DNA of 64,000 nucleotides from Shinisaurus crocodilurus (lineage: Eukaryota > Chordata > Lepidosauria > Squamata > Shinisauridae), in NCBI GenBank assembly GCA_021292165.1, contig CM037878.1, forward strand, positions 286,015,744-286,079,743. The letters run 5' to 3'. Under the pieces are notes generated by a model that saw nothing but the letters and a program-made list of their open reading frames with translations, was not told the origin of the DNA and did not search any database. Positions 46,001 to 52,064 of the stretch are shown in pieces. Both the position numbers and the translations under genes were made by a program. Within the stretch, counting starts at the first letter, position 1. The number at the start of each line of letters is the position of its first letter.

Positions 46001-49000
46001 ATGTCAAGAGGATAATAAAAGCAGCAGGATAAAAGCAGCAGTAAAAATCCATGAAGAAAATCCCTTCAGATGGTAAAAGCCCAGGGAAATAAAAGGTCTT
46101 TGCCTGGTACAAAGAAGATGCCTTACAACAACCCCACAAGGTAAATGGATGTTATCCCCCTACTGTGGAGAGGTGTGTGTGTGTGTGTGTGTGTGTGTGT
46201 TGAGCCTGAGAGAATGGCTTGTCGAAGACCATCAAGTGAATTCATGGCAGAAGATTCAAACCAGAGATTTCTGCACAGTGCATTTTCTTGGCCACTCTGC
46301 TACATGAGATCTGAAGCATATCTGCGGCCAGTCCAATCCAATTTTAACACAAGTTGCCACAAGTTATGGGCTTGCATCCTTACTGTTCACATTTATTTAT
46401 ATTCTAGGCCTGTCTAGCCTTCTGTATTATTTCTAGGACTCCTGAATGTGCCTTCCACCATCTGCTGCAGTTATTATTTTGCATACTGGAGTGTAGATAT
46501 TTGCTTAGATAAGATTCATGAATTATATGAACCTAACTAAGCCCAAAAAGAACTCGAGGACCAGGACACCCAAGTAAGAGACACCCATAAAAATATGTGT
46601 GCACATTTAAACCCGTGCTACTGACCTGCATTTCGTACTTTAGGGTCATGTGAAAGCACCACGAGCCCAAACCCACAGCTGAAATACAAGAAAGAAAGCA
46701 TTAGGGGAGGAAGCCATGTTATGGGACAACAAAAAAAGGACACCCCCCACACTTTACATTTTGTTACTATAACACATTTACTCTGAACGAGAACAAATCA
46801 CACTCATGACCCATGCTACGGGATGTCTACCATGGTTCACGCTGGCTCAGCTTGTCTGAGCGTGGAAAGCTAAGCAGGGTCAGGCCTGGTTATTACTTGG
46901 ATGGGAGACCCCTCCTCTAGTTTCCTGCATTGAGCAGGGGGTTGGACTCGATGGCCTCGTAGGCTCCTTCCCACTCTATGATCTATGAAATCTAGTGCCT
47001 GTAGGCCACAGTTCCACGTTCCCCGAAAGGCAGCCTGACAAGTTTCCAAATAGCCCATCTATCCTTTCCTATTTCATACCATACACTCTCCCCTTGGAGA
47101 GGAGCCGTAGCTCAGTGAAGGTCCCAGGTTCGATCCCTGGCATCGCCGGGTAGGACTAGGAAAGAATCTTGCCTGAAACCCTGGAGAACCGCTGCCAGTC
47201 GGTGTTGACAGCACTGGGCTAGACGGACCTAAGATCTGACTCAGTATAAGGCAGCTTCTAATGTTCCTACCTCCCTTTCTTTTGTAGCTAATGGTGGCCA
47301 ACAGTGCATGTGCAAGCTCCCAGAGCCAATTCTTGGCCTCTCCAGTGGAAAGTAGATCAGGTAGCAGTACTGGAAGACCCTGGAGAGGCACTGCCAGTCA
47401 GAGTAGTCAGCATTGTGCTAGACAGACCAATGTTCTTACTGTGCTTAAAGGGTCTTTCATATGTTCATATTCATGTATCAGGACAGGCAGCAACCCTAGA
47501 ATGGTTGATCAGGAAACAGGCCCAGCCCACCGAATAAGTGAATGGAGACACACCACCTGCACTATAACACCCTGCAGCGGCTTTGACTTTTCCCACAGCT
47601 GGTTTGCCCCCAAAAAGTCCTATGAAATTATCCACATGTGAGTTTTTCAGAGCAGCTAGCTCAGGGATGAGCAACTCCAGATTCTTGGCATACAAACTCC
47701 ATCAGTCCGAGTCATCGTAGCCAATGGTGAGAGATGATGAGAGTTTCATAGATCATAGAGCTGGAAGGGGCCTACAAGGCCATCGAGTCCAACCCCCTGC
47801 TCAATGCAGGAAAGTAGAGGAGGGGTCTCCCATCCAAGTCATAACCAGGCCTGACCCTGCTTAGCTTTCCACGCTCAGACAAGCTGAGCCAGCGTGAGCC
47901 ACAGTTGTTGGCCAAAGCATCTGGAGGGCCACTAGTTGCCCACCCCTGGGCTAGCTGGATTGCCAAAAGCCTCGTGATGTCGATAAGGGGACCAGGGGAA
48001 AGGTTTGATGAATTCCATCAGATGTGGACAACACAGGCACGCCACACGGTCCAGGAGGTGATTGTGTGATGCATTTAGGCCCTTGTGCAGAGCAAGACAT
48101 GCAGGATGATGACCTGAAGTTACAAGGCACAGCTCTGCCATTGAAGCCAAGCGGCCTGCTAAGCTGCTTGGCAAGAACACTGCCTAGGAACCGAGGTGCT
48201 ACAAGCTCTTTGGAGAAAGTGTGGGGCATAAGCGTATATATGGGATGGGGATGAGCAAGAAGAGAGACGTAATTGGGCTCCAACCATTATGCTTGCCATG
48301 GCAAATGGGGCACCAGCCTCGGCCAAGTACTACGAGCGATCCTAACTCTGAAGCTGCAGAGGTGGGCAGGGATTGTGGCAGTCCCCACCCCCTCCCCAGC
48401 ACCCATGCTGGGATGAAGGCTGGTGGTTGTCTGGCAGCCTTGCTCCCAACTGCCTTGGCTACACAGGGAGTGCCTTTGTTTGTTACATTTATATCCCACC
48501 TTTCCTTCCTGGAGCCCAAGGTGGCTTACCTGGTCCTCCTCCTCTCCATTTTCTCCTCACAACAACCCTGTGAAGTAGGTTAGGCTGAGAGACAGTGACT
48601 GGCCCAAAGTCACCCAGTGAGCTTCCTGGACGAACTGAATGACCACACAGGGCCAAACCAGCAAGCACACCTGCCCTCCATGGCCATTCCTGCTTCAGAG
48701 CAGGAAAAAGCAGTGGTGGGCAGGGCTAGGTTGGGCACAGTGGTGCCCAAGCTGGCATCCTCCTCTTGGGAAAGGCTGCCAGGGGCTTGCTGGGAGCAAG
48801 AGTCGGTACACTAGCTACCTTTGAAGTTAAACAACATGTACCGGTACTGTTTCTCCTACCCCCGCCTTCCACTGTGTTCTAGAAAATAAAGCTATGATTG
48901 TATGAAAGGGTAATTAAGTTAGGAAAAGTACAAAGTCTCCAGCTCTGATCCAGAGCTATGAATTTTTAAAAAACCAATGTTTTAGTTCCTTGCAGCAATT

Positions 49001-50129
49001 AAAAAGCAACATACAGTATCTCAAAGGGCTCTCAAGTATGTTGTAATATGCTCTTTAAACGCTAGGGTCTTAGTACTACACCAAGAGAAGGAAAAGGCCT
49101 TGGGGAGTGACAAGCAGGAAATGGCAGCTGCTAGGCCTTCCTGTCACATCAAAAGCAATGGTCAACAGAAGGTACATAATGAATTTCTAACAGACATCAA
49201 ATACATTTTGAGCAAGGGGCTCTTCTTCAGGGGTAACCATTCAAAGTGAGGCTTTCTACCTGTATGAATTTCCTAACAGATGGAAATCATGTGGAAATCT
49301 TCTAGTAAGAGCTGATGGGTGTCAAAGACACTTAAACAGCTCCCAGGAGCTTGTAAAGCAGAGCATTTAACAATGCCTCAGAATTGTTTTCCTGGAGGCA
49401 TACTGGACAGACACAAACAGTTTTTCAGGCTGGCGATGGCAAGCTATTTTAGCCAGGGACAATCCCACTGAATTACCAGAAATGCAACTTGGTTTGCCTT
49501 TGTCATATAGTAAAGATGTGTGGAAGGGTAAACACAGCAGGGTTGCAATGATTTAAATCAGAATGATTTACGTAAATCAATGATTTAGTTGATTAAATCA
49601 TCAATAAGCATCGATATTTTTTTTGCAAAAAATCATGATTTTTTGCAACCCTGTCATGTAGGTAGCCTAGTAACCAATAATACTGGTAACGTTAAAAAAA
49701 TGAGGAAACTGTTTTCTGTATAATTTGGTGTTCTTAACTATTAAGTGTAGACTATTTGTACATGTGGTTGCCTGAAACTTTGAAATTAATTTTACTTAAA
49801 AAATTTGGGGGGGGGGGTTGATTAAATAAAAAAATAATTGATTTAAATTTAAAAAATTGGTTTTTTCGATTTTTGCAAAAAAAAAACACAAAAACAAAAA
49901 AACCCCATGATACTTTTGCAACCCTGAAACATAGGATTAAAAATTCCATCACTTGACAATCACAAGGTTATCTGAGCTCCCCACAAAATCAAAGAGGGAA
50001 TAAAAAAAGCCCACTTACCTGTGACACACAAATAAGCTATTATGTACCGTTTTTCAAGGCCATCCCTATAACTCTGAATTGCACCATAGATTGGAGGTAG
50101 AATGAAAATCAGGTTACTAACGGTGTTCC
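21961..50129 (-). CDS. ACER3: Alkaline ceramidase 3, coding exons 2 to 11 (first coding exon outside window)
   Basis: A multi-pass membrane enzyme of the ER/Golgi that hydrolyses unsaturated long-chain ceramides, dihydroceramides and phytoceramides to a sphingoid base and a fatty acid. Ten exons were found by translation: 50129-50019, 46678-46626, 45054-45002, 38760-38679, 37830-37795, 32848-32790, 31284-31183, 28144-28040, 27451-27406, 22014-21961. All internal introns are GT-AG and phases join without error, giving 233 residues. With 34 residues for the missing exon this equals human ACER3 (267). In that numbering Ser77, His81, Asp92, His217 and His221 (family catalytic and zinc residues) are intact. 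The first exon, with most of the calcium site, lies beyond 50129 and was not found. Nothing suggests a pseudogene. The exon count assumes one missing coding exon. Confidence 0.96.
22015..23179. other. Last ACER3 intron, G/C-rich part
   Basis: A 242-residue minus-strand ORF (23128-22400) and several opposing ORFs reflect G/C-rich composition, with no domain seen. A word GGCTTGGCCGGTGCTGGGA recurs at about 22673 and 22780, suggesting a short internal duplication. Confidence 0.45.
23180..23465 (-). repeat. CR1 LINE 3' end
   Basis: The inverted CR1 tail: GGCCATCGAGTCCAACCCCC, then CACCTTGAATGCCTCCAGAG and the inverted end of ORF2. It is homologous to the plus-strand copy at 61490-61965 and resembles the bird CR1 3' end. 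Confidence 0.85.
24141..24260. mobile_element. Family B MITE, decayed core
   Basis: The ends are AGGGTGTAATCCTATGCATG and CATGCACAGAATTGCACCC. The inner arms have lost several bases, and the ZNF143-like word is damaged on the left (CTACAACTCTTAGCAG). Confidence 0.75.
24331..24358. mobile_element. Right-end remnant of a family A MITE
   Basis: Only CTGGGGACCCAAGGTTGGAG and the terminal AACACTG survive. Confidence 0.6.
24838..25080 (+). repeat. MIR-like tRNA-derived SINE
   Basis: A full-length copy with good A and B boxes (GGTTCCAGTCC) and an AATAATAATTTTAAAA tail. Confidence 0.9.
25139..25320 (-). repeat. CR1/L3 LINE 3' tail
   Basis: The inverted tail is homologous to 28727-28920: CTGCTGGATCAGACCAAAGG, GTGGCCAACCAGATGCCTC, then GAGGCATACTGCGTCTGAGC. 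Extreme 5' truncation. Confidence 0.8.
25812..26056 (-). repeat. MIR-like tRNA-derived SINE nested in a hAT element
   Basis: A full-length inverted copy with a TATTTATTTATTATATTTAT tail at the left and the inverted A box at GCCACACTGGCTCTC. Confidence 0.9.
26102..26310 (-). repeat. CR1 LINE 3' end nested in a hAT element
   Basis: The inverted tail TATAGAATCATAGCACAGTA, CAACCCCCTGCTCAACACAG, then CACCTTGAATTCCTCCAGTG. A short deletion relative to the 23180 copy removes the CATCGAGTC segment. Confidence 0.82.
26435..26755. mobile_element. hAT MITE split by a decayed SINE
   Basis: The left end is CAACCTTCCCTAACTTGGTG and the right end ACCTGGTTGGAGAAGGCTG, with flanks CCCTAAAA and CCCTGAAG (6 of 8). 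An inverted, decayed MIR-like SINE occupies about 26488-26684. It is related to the MITE at 51920-52054. Confidence 0.7.
27250..27388. mobile_element. Palindromic MITE (family B), near-perfect
   Basis: The arms GTCCTGCAGCTCCCAGCATT and the mirror meet around CAGCCAAGCTGG. The ends are CCGCAGCCCTATGTATG and CATGCATAGGATTGTGC. It ends only about 18 bases short of the ACER3 exon end at 27406, within the intron. Confidence 0.82.
27406..27451 (-). CDS. ACER3: ACER3 exon (LYSRTLYLKYRPKVK)
   Basis: Acceptor TCTTCTAG and donor GTAAGC. The 46-bp exon begins with the third base of a split serine codon. Only about 600 bases separate it from the upstream exon. Confidence 0.95.
28040..28144 (-). CDS. ACER3: ACER3 exon with the His217/His221 zinc motif
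   Basis: Acceptor CTCTCCACAG and donor GTGCGA (weaker than the others). It encodes GVRERLPPLVSVVTQFHAWW and H..LGSYLHILF. The FHAWWH motif supplies two histidines of the ceramidase metal site. Confidence 0.95.
28727..29280 (-). repeat. CR1/L3 LINE 3' end, about 550 bases
   Basis: Inverted 3' UTR plus the end of ORF2, homologous to 4450-4976. Landmarks are CTGGATCAGACCAAGGGTCC, ATGAATTTGTCCAATCCCC and GAAGTGAATTCCGTAGTTTA. It lies within an ACER3 intron. Confidence 0.88.
29290..31180. other. ACER3 intron, no gene recognised
   Basis: No recognised exon is present. A G run near 29921-29934 and a short (AATA)n at about 30463-30476 were seen. Short ORFs on both strands appear random. Confidence 0.45.
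31183..31284 (-). CDS. ACER3: ACER3 exon (VYPWLRGLGYTSL...)
   Basis: Acceptor CTCTCCAG and donor GTGAGT. It encodes VYPWLRGLGYTSLTVFLLGF then FLWNVDNIFCDKL, a transmembrane segment close to human VYPWLRGLGYTSLGIFLLGF. The phase is 1 in, 2 out. Confidence 0.97.
31491..31724. mobile_element. Tigger-like mariner MITE
   Basis: The left end CAGTCATGCCTTGGATTG and the right end CAATCCAAGGTATTACTG are inverted repeats flanked by TA at 31489-31490 and 31725-31726. The same family is seen at 42489 and 60209. It is non-coding. Confidence 0.8.
32790..32848 (-). CDS. ACER3: ACER3 exon (VMYGTLVALLVLRSVYIVL)
   Basis: Acceptor TGCCCCACAG and donor GTAAGT. The exon encodes one membrane-spanning segment and ends within a split tryptophan codon completed by the next exon. 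Confidence 0.96.
33028..33050. repeat. (AAC)n microsatellite
   Basis: A run of AAC/CAA triplets. The opposite strand produces poly-Val/Cys ORFs that are not genes. Confidence 0.95.
33310..33412. mobile_element. Family A palindromic hAT MITE, shortened loop
   Basis: CAGTGTTCTCCAACC ends with a perfect duplication CTCTATGG at 33302-33309 and 33413-33420. The arms meet at CCCATGCTGGG, so about 30 bases of the usual centre are missing. Confidence 0.95.
33946..34400 (-). mobile_element. Candidate SINE or deleted derivative using the LINE 58422 tail
   Basis: Read on the minus strand, about 390 bases of non-coding sequence end in a short GGGTT-like repeat. They are followed directly by the tail of the 58422 LINE family (GAATTTCCTCCTTTTATCCC through GATCGCCTGATGA). 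The upstream part contains TCCCAGTAGGGTCACCCATG and GCCGTACTCTGTCAAG, not found in the LINE coding copies here. It could be a SINE mobilised by that LINE, or the LINE's 5' UTR joined to its tail by deletion. The left boundary at 34400 is approximate. Confidence 0.5.
34410..35069. other. ACER3 intron, no gene recognised
   Basis: It contains a poly-G tract near 34588 and A-rich segments. No exon or repeat was recognised. Confidence 0.4.
35070..35215. mobile_element. hAT-like MITE remnant
   Basis: CAGCCTTCCCCAAC at the left and AACCAGGTTGGAGAA at the right are inverted. The middle has CTACAGCTCCCATCATTCCC and its mirror. It is related to 51920-52054. No clear duplication. Confidence 0.6.
35220..36520. 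other. ACER3 intron, no gene recognised
   Basis: Overlapping ORFs near 35287-35879 have no domain pattern or splice context. No repeat family was identified. Confidence 0.4.
36528..36921. mobile_element. Large foldback DNA element
   Basis: Long imperfect inverted arms: CAACCCATCAGTTAAATGAC near the left pairs with ATTTAATTGATGGGCTG near the right. Further in, CTCCACAACCCACAAATCGG ... CCGGACCGCTGGGTTGTTTA pairs with its mirror around 36760-36865. The outermost GTTCGCA/GTGTGAAC also pair. The arms exceed 150 bases. No coding sequence or certain duplication was seen; superfamily not assigned. Confidence 0.7.
37795..37830 (-). CDS. ACER3: ACER3 36-bp microexon-sized exon (VYLNWKQPVFHQ)
   Basis: Acceptor CTTTCTGCAG and donor GTAACA. 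Exactly 12 codons in phase 0, matching human VYLKVKEPIFHQ. It would be missed by ORF-based searching. Confidence 0.95.
37968..38150 (+). repeat. MIR-like tRNA-derived SINE with internal deletion
   Basis: GAGAGCCAG joins directly to TCCCCGCTCAGCC, removing the A-box region and the first part of the B box. Confidence 0.85.
38165..38365 (-). repeat. Second tRNA-derived SINE family
   Basis: On the minus strand: GCTCAGTGGCAGAGCGCC (A box), CAGGTTTGATTCACGGC (B box), then CCTGGAGAGCGGCTGCCAG and a tail ending AAGCAGCTTCCTATGTTCC. The tail resembles the CR1/L3 end. The same family occurs at 18055, 40424 and 47095. Confidence 0.82.
38679..38760 (-). CDS. ACER3: ACER3 exon (SECFKYKKTINYPLLF...)
   Basis: Acceptor CTGTCTTAG and donor GTAAGC. 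The first G completes a split leucine codon. It encodes SECFKYKKTINYPLLFLLIA then YSTGVTI, aligned with human FECFKIKNSVNYHLLFTLVL and the following residues. Confidence 0.93.
38770..39990. other. ACER3 intron, no gene recognised
   Basis: A short decayed CR1-like tail may lie at 38925-38975 (GGAAAGGACCTCAAAGGTCA). Otherwise no repeat or exon was recognised. Confidence 0.4.
39997..40093. mobile_element. Rearranged family A MITE with perfect 8-bp duplication
   Basis: The left end keeps only CAGTGTTCTCCAAG before a foreign stretch (TAGAAGAAAAATACACAAC); the right arm is complete. AAGTAGAG flanks both sides (39989-39996, 40094-40101). Confidence 0.9.
40424..40612 (-). repeat. Second tRNA-derived SINE family
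   Basis: Inverted copy: AACACAGGAAGCTGCCTTCT tail, TGCTGCCAGTCAGTGTAC core, and the inverted A box at GACCACTGCGCTACAGC. Confidence 0.8.
41039..41345 (-). pseudogene. L2-type LINE ORF2 fragment
   Basis: The minus strand encodes GYRAQFKVLLMTNKALYDLG, GYLKGHLLPYEPARLLRSS and AFSVAAPRLWNSLAREAEVG, typical of the end of L2 ORF2. It is dead and truncated at both ends. Confidence 0.85.
41383..41409. repeat. (TA)n microsatellite
   Basis: A TA run followed by ACCGGTATATATTTG. Confidence 0.9.
41440..41910 (-). repeat. L1 LINE ORF2 3' end and 3' UTR
   Basis: On the minus strand a decayed frame encodes a histidine/cysteine-type segment (HMLWTCPVVSSFWLEVIAHT) followed by lysine-rich sequence typical of the L1 ORF2 C-terminus. 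The 3' UTR lies at 41440-41620. Parallel fragments are at 3290-3560 and 5230-5530. Confidence 0.65.
42489..42735. mobile_element. Tigger-like mariner MITE
   Basis: CAGTAATACCTTGGATTGCA and the mirror TGCAATCCAAGGTATTACTG are flanked by TA (42487-42488, 42736-42737). Nearly co-linear with 60209-60470, including the internal CCGCTCGCCTCGAGCGGGCG motif. It sits within L1 sequence. Confidence 0.9.
42738..43690 (-). pseudogene. L1 LINE ORF2 fragment split by a hAT MITE
   Basis: The pieces 42738-42823 and 43475-43690 flank the hAT element at 42824. The minus strand of the right piece encodes YWLALVGSTFSYSICC and LLEELIDFLQEAKPTLAVYK, an L1-like segment. It is homologous to 54294-54480. Confidence 0.6.
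42824..43466. mobile_element. G/C-rich hAT-type element mimicking a CpG island
   Basis: The left end CAGGGCCGGCGGTAC and the right end (inverted) CAGGACCGGTGCAGG lie inside a perfect 8-bp duplication TGAACATC (42816-42823, 43467-43474). The interior is very C- and CpG-rich with imperfect CCTCGCCTCCGCGCCGCCTC units (43010-43155) and a palindrome around CAACAGGGCTTAAACAGCCC. The open frames of 100-180 residues on both strands arise from this composition. It is not a promoter or exon. Confidence 0.92.
43802..43824. repeat. (CA)n microsatellite
   Basis: An ACACAC run in ACER3 intron sequence. Confidence 0.95.
43935..44500 (-). repeat. CR1/L3 LINE tail split by a hAT MITE
   Basis: The inverted tail pieces GGTCCATCTAGCCCAGTATC ... 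GCTGCTGTTCCCCAGT (43945-44056) and ACTGGTATTCAGCGGCATAC (44424 on) are contiguous in other copies. The insertion between them is the hAT MITE 44057-44415. Confidence 0.8.
44057..44415. mobile_element. hAT-type MITE inside a CR1/L3 tail
   Basis: The ends are CAGTGCCAGCTCCGG and the inverse of CCGGCCCTG, with a perfect 8-bp duplication TCCCCAGT at 44049-44056 and 44416-44423. Because the target is a known CR1/L3 tail, the empty site is visible by comparison with 28860-28880. Confidence 0.93.
45002..45054 (-). CDS. ACER3: ACER3 exon with catalytic-site Asp92
   Basis: Acceptor TTTTTTGTAG and donor GTAAGT. It encodes LLDELPMIYSCCVFVYC and two bases of a split leucine codon. The Asp of LLDEL corresponds to Asp92 of the human zinc site. 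Confidence 0.96.
45604..45842 (-). repeat. MIR-like tRNA-derived SINE
   Basis: A full-length inverted copy with a TTATTTTTATTTATTATATT tail at the left and the A box at ACTACGCCACGCTGGCTCA. Confidence 0.9.
46171..46200. repeat. (GT)n microsatellite
   Basis: A GT run of about 15 units. Confidence 0.95.
46626..46678 (-). CDS. ACER3: ACER3 exon with Ser77 and His81
   Basis: Acceptor TTGTATTTCAG and donor GTCAGT. After two bases completing a split alanine codon it encodes VGLGSWCFHMTLKYEMQ. The serine and the histidine of SWCFH match Ser77 and His81 of human ACER3. Confidence 0.97.
46825..46993 (+). repeat. 5S-rRNA-derived SINE with CR1 3' tail
   Basis: The 5' half derives from 5S rRNA: GAAAGCTAAGCAGGGTC (A-box region, 46865-46881), GGCCTGGTTA (intermediate element) and TACTTGGATGGGAGACC (C box, 46894-46910). 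The first about 40 bases are strongly diverged. At 46911 it switches to a CR1 3' end (TTTCCTGCATTGAGCAGGGG ... CTATGATCTATGAAATC). All Pol III internal control boxes remain recognisable. Three more copies share the same junction. Confidence 0.9.
47095..47272 (+). repeat. Second tRNA-derived SINE family
   Basis: GAGCCGTAGCTCAGTG (A box), CCCAGGTTCGATCCCTGG (B box), GAACCGCTGCCAGTCGGTG core, and a GTATAAGGCAGCTTCTAATG tail. Part of the tRNA body between the boxes is deleted. Confidence 0.88.
47378..47470 (+). repeat. Fragment of the second tRNA-derived SINE family
   Basis: CCTGGAGAGGCACTGCCAGT, then GTGCTAGACAGACCAATG, shares the core of the neighbouring copy. The tRNA part is missing. Confidence 0.65.
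47662..47948. mobile_element. hAT MITE split by a 5S/CR1 SINE
   Basis: The ends are CAGGGATGAGCAACTCC and AGTTGCCCACCCCTG, with flanks AGCTAGCT and GGCTAGCT (7 of 8). A minus-strand 5S/CR1 SINE occupies 47741-47903. Related MITE: 53656-53800. Confidence 0.85.
47741..47903 (-). repeat. 5S-rRNA-derived SINE with CR1 3' tail, nested
   Basis: The inverted copy includes the CR1 tail (CATAGATCATAGAGCTGG), the junction GAGGAGGGGTCTCCCATCC and the 5S part (GACCCTGCTTAGCTTTCCAC), ending at about GCCAGCGTGAGCCAC. It gives the fullest 5' end. Confidence 0.9.
48478..48630 (-). repeat. MIR-like SINE, 3' part
   Basis: The inverted copy starts at TACATTTATATCCCACC and runs to CACCCAGTGAGCTTCCTGG; the tRNA-like head is missing. 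Confidence 0.8.
48640..49530. other. ACER3 intron, no gene recognised
   Basis: No exon or repeat family was recognised. Short ORFs at 48617-48824 lie in the G/C-rich start. Confidence 0.4.
49538..49926. mobile_element. A/T-rich hAT-type MITE
   Basis: The ends CAGGGTTGCAATGATTTAAA and TTTTGCAACCCTG are inverted, with flanks AAACACAG and AAACATAG (7 of 8). An extra internal copy of the right end, TTTTTTGCAACCCTG, sits at about 49640-49655. Interior words such as GATTTAAATCA are self-complementary. Confidence 0.85.
50019..50129 (-). CDS. ACER3: ACER3 second coding exon
   Basis: Acceptor TTTCCTGCAG and donor GTAAGT. After completing a split tryptophan codon it encodes NTVSNLIFILPPIYGAIQSY then RDGLEKRYIIAYLCVT. 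This matches human NTVSNLIMIIPPMFGAVQSV and following residues, starting at residue 35. It is the most upstream exon visible. Confidence 0.97.
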
Positions 50130-51628
50130 CTGCAGGAAAGAAGCCAAAGCAAAAAGGGATTAGTAATGACTAATGAGCAAATTTTAGATGATTTAAAATT
50201 TACTGAGCAAAACAAAAACAATTCTGAGAGGAAAACAACTGAGGTTATTCCAAGCTTCTCTGCTCTCTTTAAAAATAAAAAACCTTTACTTTTCATGCAA
50301 TTAGGTAATAATTAAGAATTCAAAACAACCATTAAATACTCATCCATTTCTATTATCTAGCATAGCAGATAGGCAAGGTAGCGCTTGGTTAACCTTCACA
50401 ACAAAATATTTTCTCTTAAAGTGAGGGAAGGAATTGTTCTCTCCCCCTCCCAATGATTAAAGAGGAAACTCTTGTAGGTGTTTTTTTTTTAAAGGATAAA
50501 ACGATTTCATGGGGATAGGCCTCTCGGTGATTACAGCAATGACTGCCAAAAATAGAGCCTTCCACGTTCAGTGAAAGACAGGCTACCTGATTCTAGGGAG
50601 AGGTAAGAGGGTCAGAACTACCACTTTGCTGTGCTTGAAACTAATTAGGATCTGCAAAAAGATTTTGTTTGGGACAGAATCCTAAACTTCACCCAGCAAT
50701 TCTTACCTTTTAAAGGTTTGTTAAGACAACAGTAACTAATGTTGCTGGGTGAAATCTCCCATTCCAAGGCAAACTTTTCGGTGAACAAGGCACTTGTTTT
50801 TTTCCAGTTGTGGTAATAAAAGTTTTTCATATGTACACACTAAGCACGCATGATCTACGTAGCAAACATTTCTGTCCTGTCTCATTACTGGGGGGGGGGG
50901 GGGGACACACACACCCTGGAGCCCTGTGGAGGTAGTAAAACCAAGTCAAAAGTCTTTAATCGCTTAAATGACATTTCACAAGGAGGCCTTAAGAAGAAGG
51001 AAAGCTCTTTCCCCATGTGTTACCAGAAATCCATCACATGAGGCACGTATCAAAGGAAAGCACCACTAGGAACAGTGCTTATTTGACTAAGCAATGAACT
51101 CTATTGTACTGGGAACTTGTACAACGTGCAAATCACCACCTACTAATGATGCCTACTAATTTCCATTGCTGGGCAGGCTGTATCCCAGGAAGAGGACTCC
51201 CTTAAGAGCCAAAGACTGCCATGATTCAAACTGCCACAATACTCTGAACACTCGCTAGTAACTTTTCAGGCCCAAGAACACAATCTGACAATAGCCACAG
51301 GTGGTTTCTCATCATAAAAATGCCATTCCCACTCATCACCAGAAAAAGACCAAGCTGTGGTCACACTGTTCCTGGAAGAAAGCTTATTCAAGAAAACAAT
51401 ATTATCAGATATCTGCTATTAAGGGCAGAGAAGTATGGCAAACAAATTCCACTTGCTGCAGCTGCGCTGAAGCTGAAAAGTCATAGTGAGAGAATTCCAG
51501 TAGCTAAACTAGAAAAGGGAGAGATCCTTGCCCTCACTGACTGTCACCTTTCACCTTTGCTCCAGCTGGCCCTTAAGACCGAATACCACCTCCCTTAAGC
51601 TACTAGTGATGCCGAGTGTATTGCTATT
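50130..51628. other. Probable ACER3 intron 1, no gene recognised
   Basis: A poly-G tract lies near 50890-50905. No recognised repeat or exon was found, and the short ORFs at 51301-51598 look random. Confidence 0.4.
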
Positions 51629-51780
51629 TTCATAGATTTCATAGATGTCTGATAGAGTTGGAAGGAGCCTACAAGGCCATCGAGTCCAACCCCCTGCTCA
51701 ATGCAGGAAACTAGAGGAGAGGTCTCCCATCCAAGTAATAACCAGGCTTGACCCTGCTTAGCTTTCCACGCTCAGACTTA
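51629..51780 (-). repeat. 5S-rRNA-derived SINE with CR1 3' tail
   Basis: An inverted copy with the junction GAGGAGAGGTCTCCCATCC and the 5S boxes (inverted TACTTGGATGGGAGACC and AAGCTAAGCAGGGTC). It stops at CCACGCTCAGAC, so its 5' end is shorter than in the 47741 copy. Confidence 0.88.
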
Positions 51781-51919
51781 ATGTGGTGAGCAAAAATATT
51801 AGCTCCAGATCAACACATATTAAAACACAGGGGAAAGCGGCATTGCCATCCAAAGGGATCAACTACACACGGCAATGGAGAAGCCTGGATGGCTTTTGAC
51901 TCCGCTTTTAAGTTTAAGG

Positions 51920-52054
51920 CAGCCTTCCCCAAACTGCCGCCCTTCAGATGTGTCAGACTACTATTCCCATCACCCCCATCCACCAACATAGGGTCTGGGG
52001 ATGATGAGAGTTATAGTCCAATACACCTGGAGGGCACCGGTTTGGGAAAGGCTG
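51920..52054. mobile_element. hAT-type MITE with perfect 8-bp duplication
   Basis: The ends CAGCCTTCCCCAAACTG and the mirror TTTGGGAAAGGCTG lie within GTTTAAGG duplications (51912-51919, 52055-52062). The interior is a decayed palindrome of the CTACAACTCCCATCA type. Confidence 0.92.
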
Positions 52055-52064
52055 GTTTAAGGCA

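Noticed and set aside
46825..46910. A 5S rRNA gene
   Set aside because: Only the 3' two thirds match 5S rRNA, the first 40 bases are strongly altered, and a CR1 tail follows at the same junction in four copies. It is a SINE.
47095..47150. A tRNA gene from the A and B boxes
   Set aside because: The spacing between the boxes is too short for a tRNA body, no acceptor stem closes, and the downstream sequence is the SINE core.
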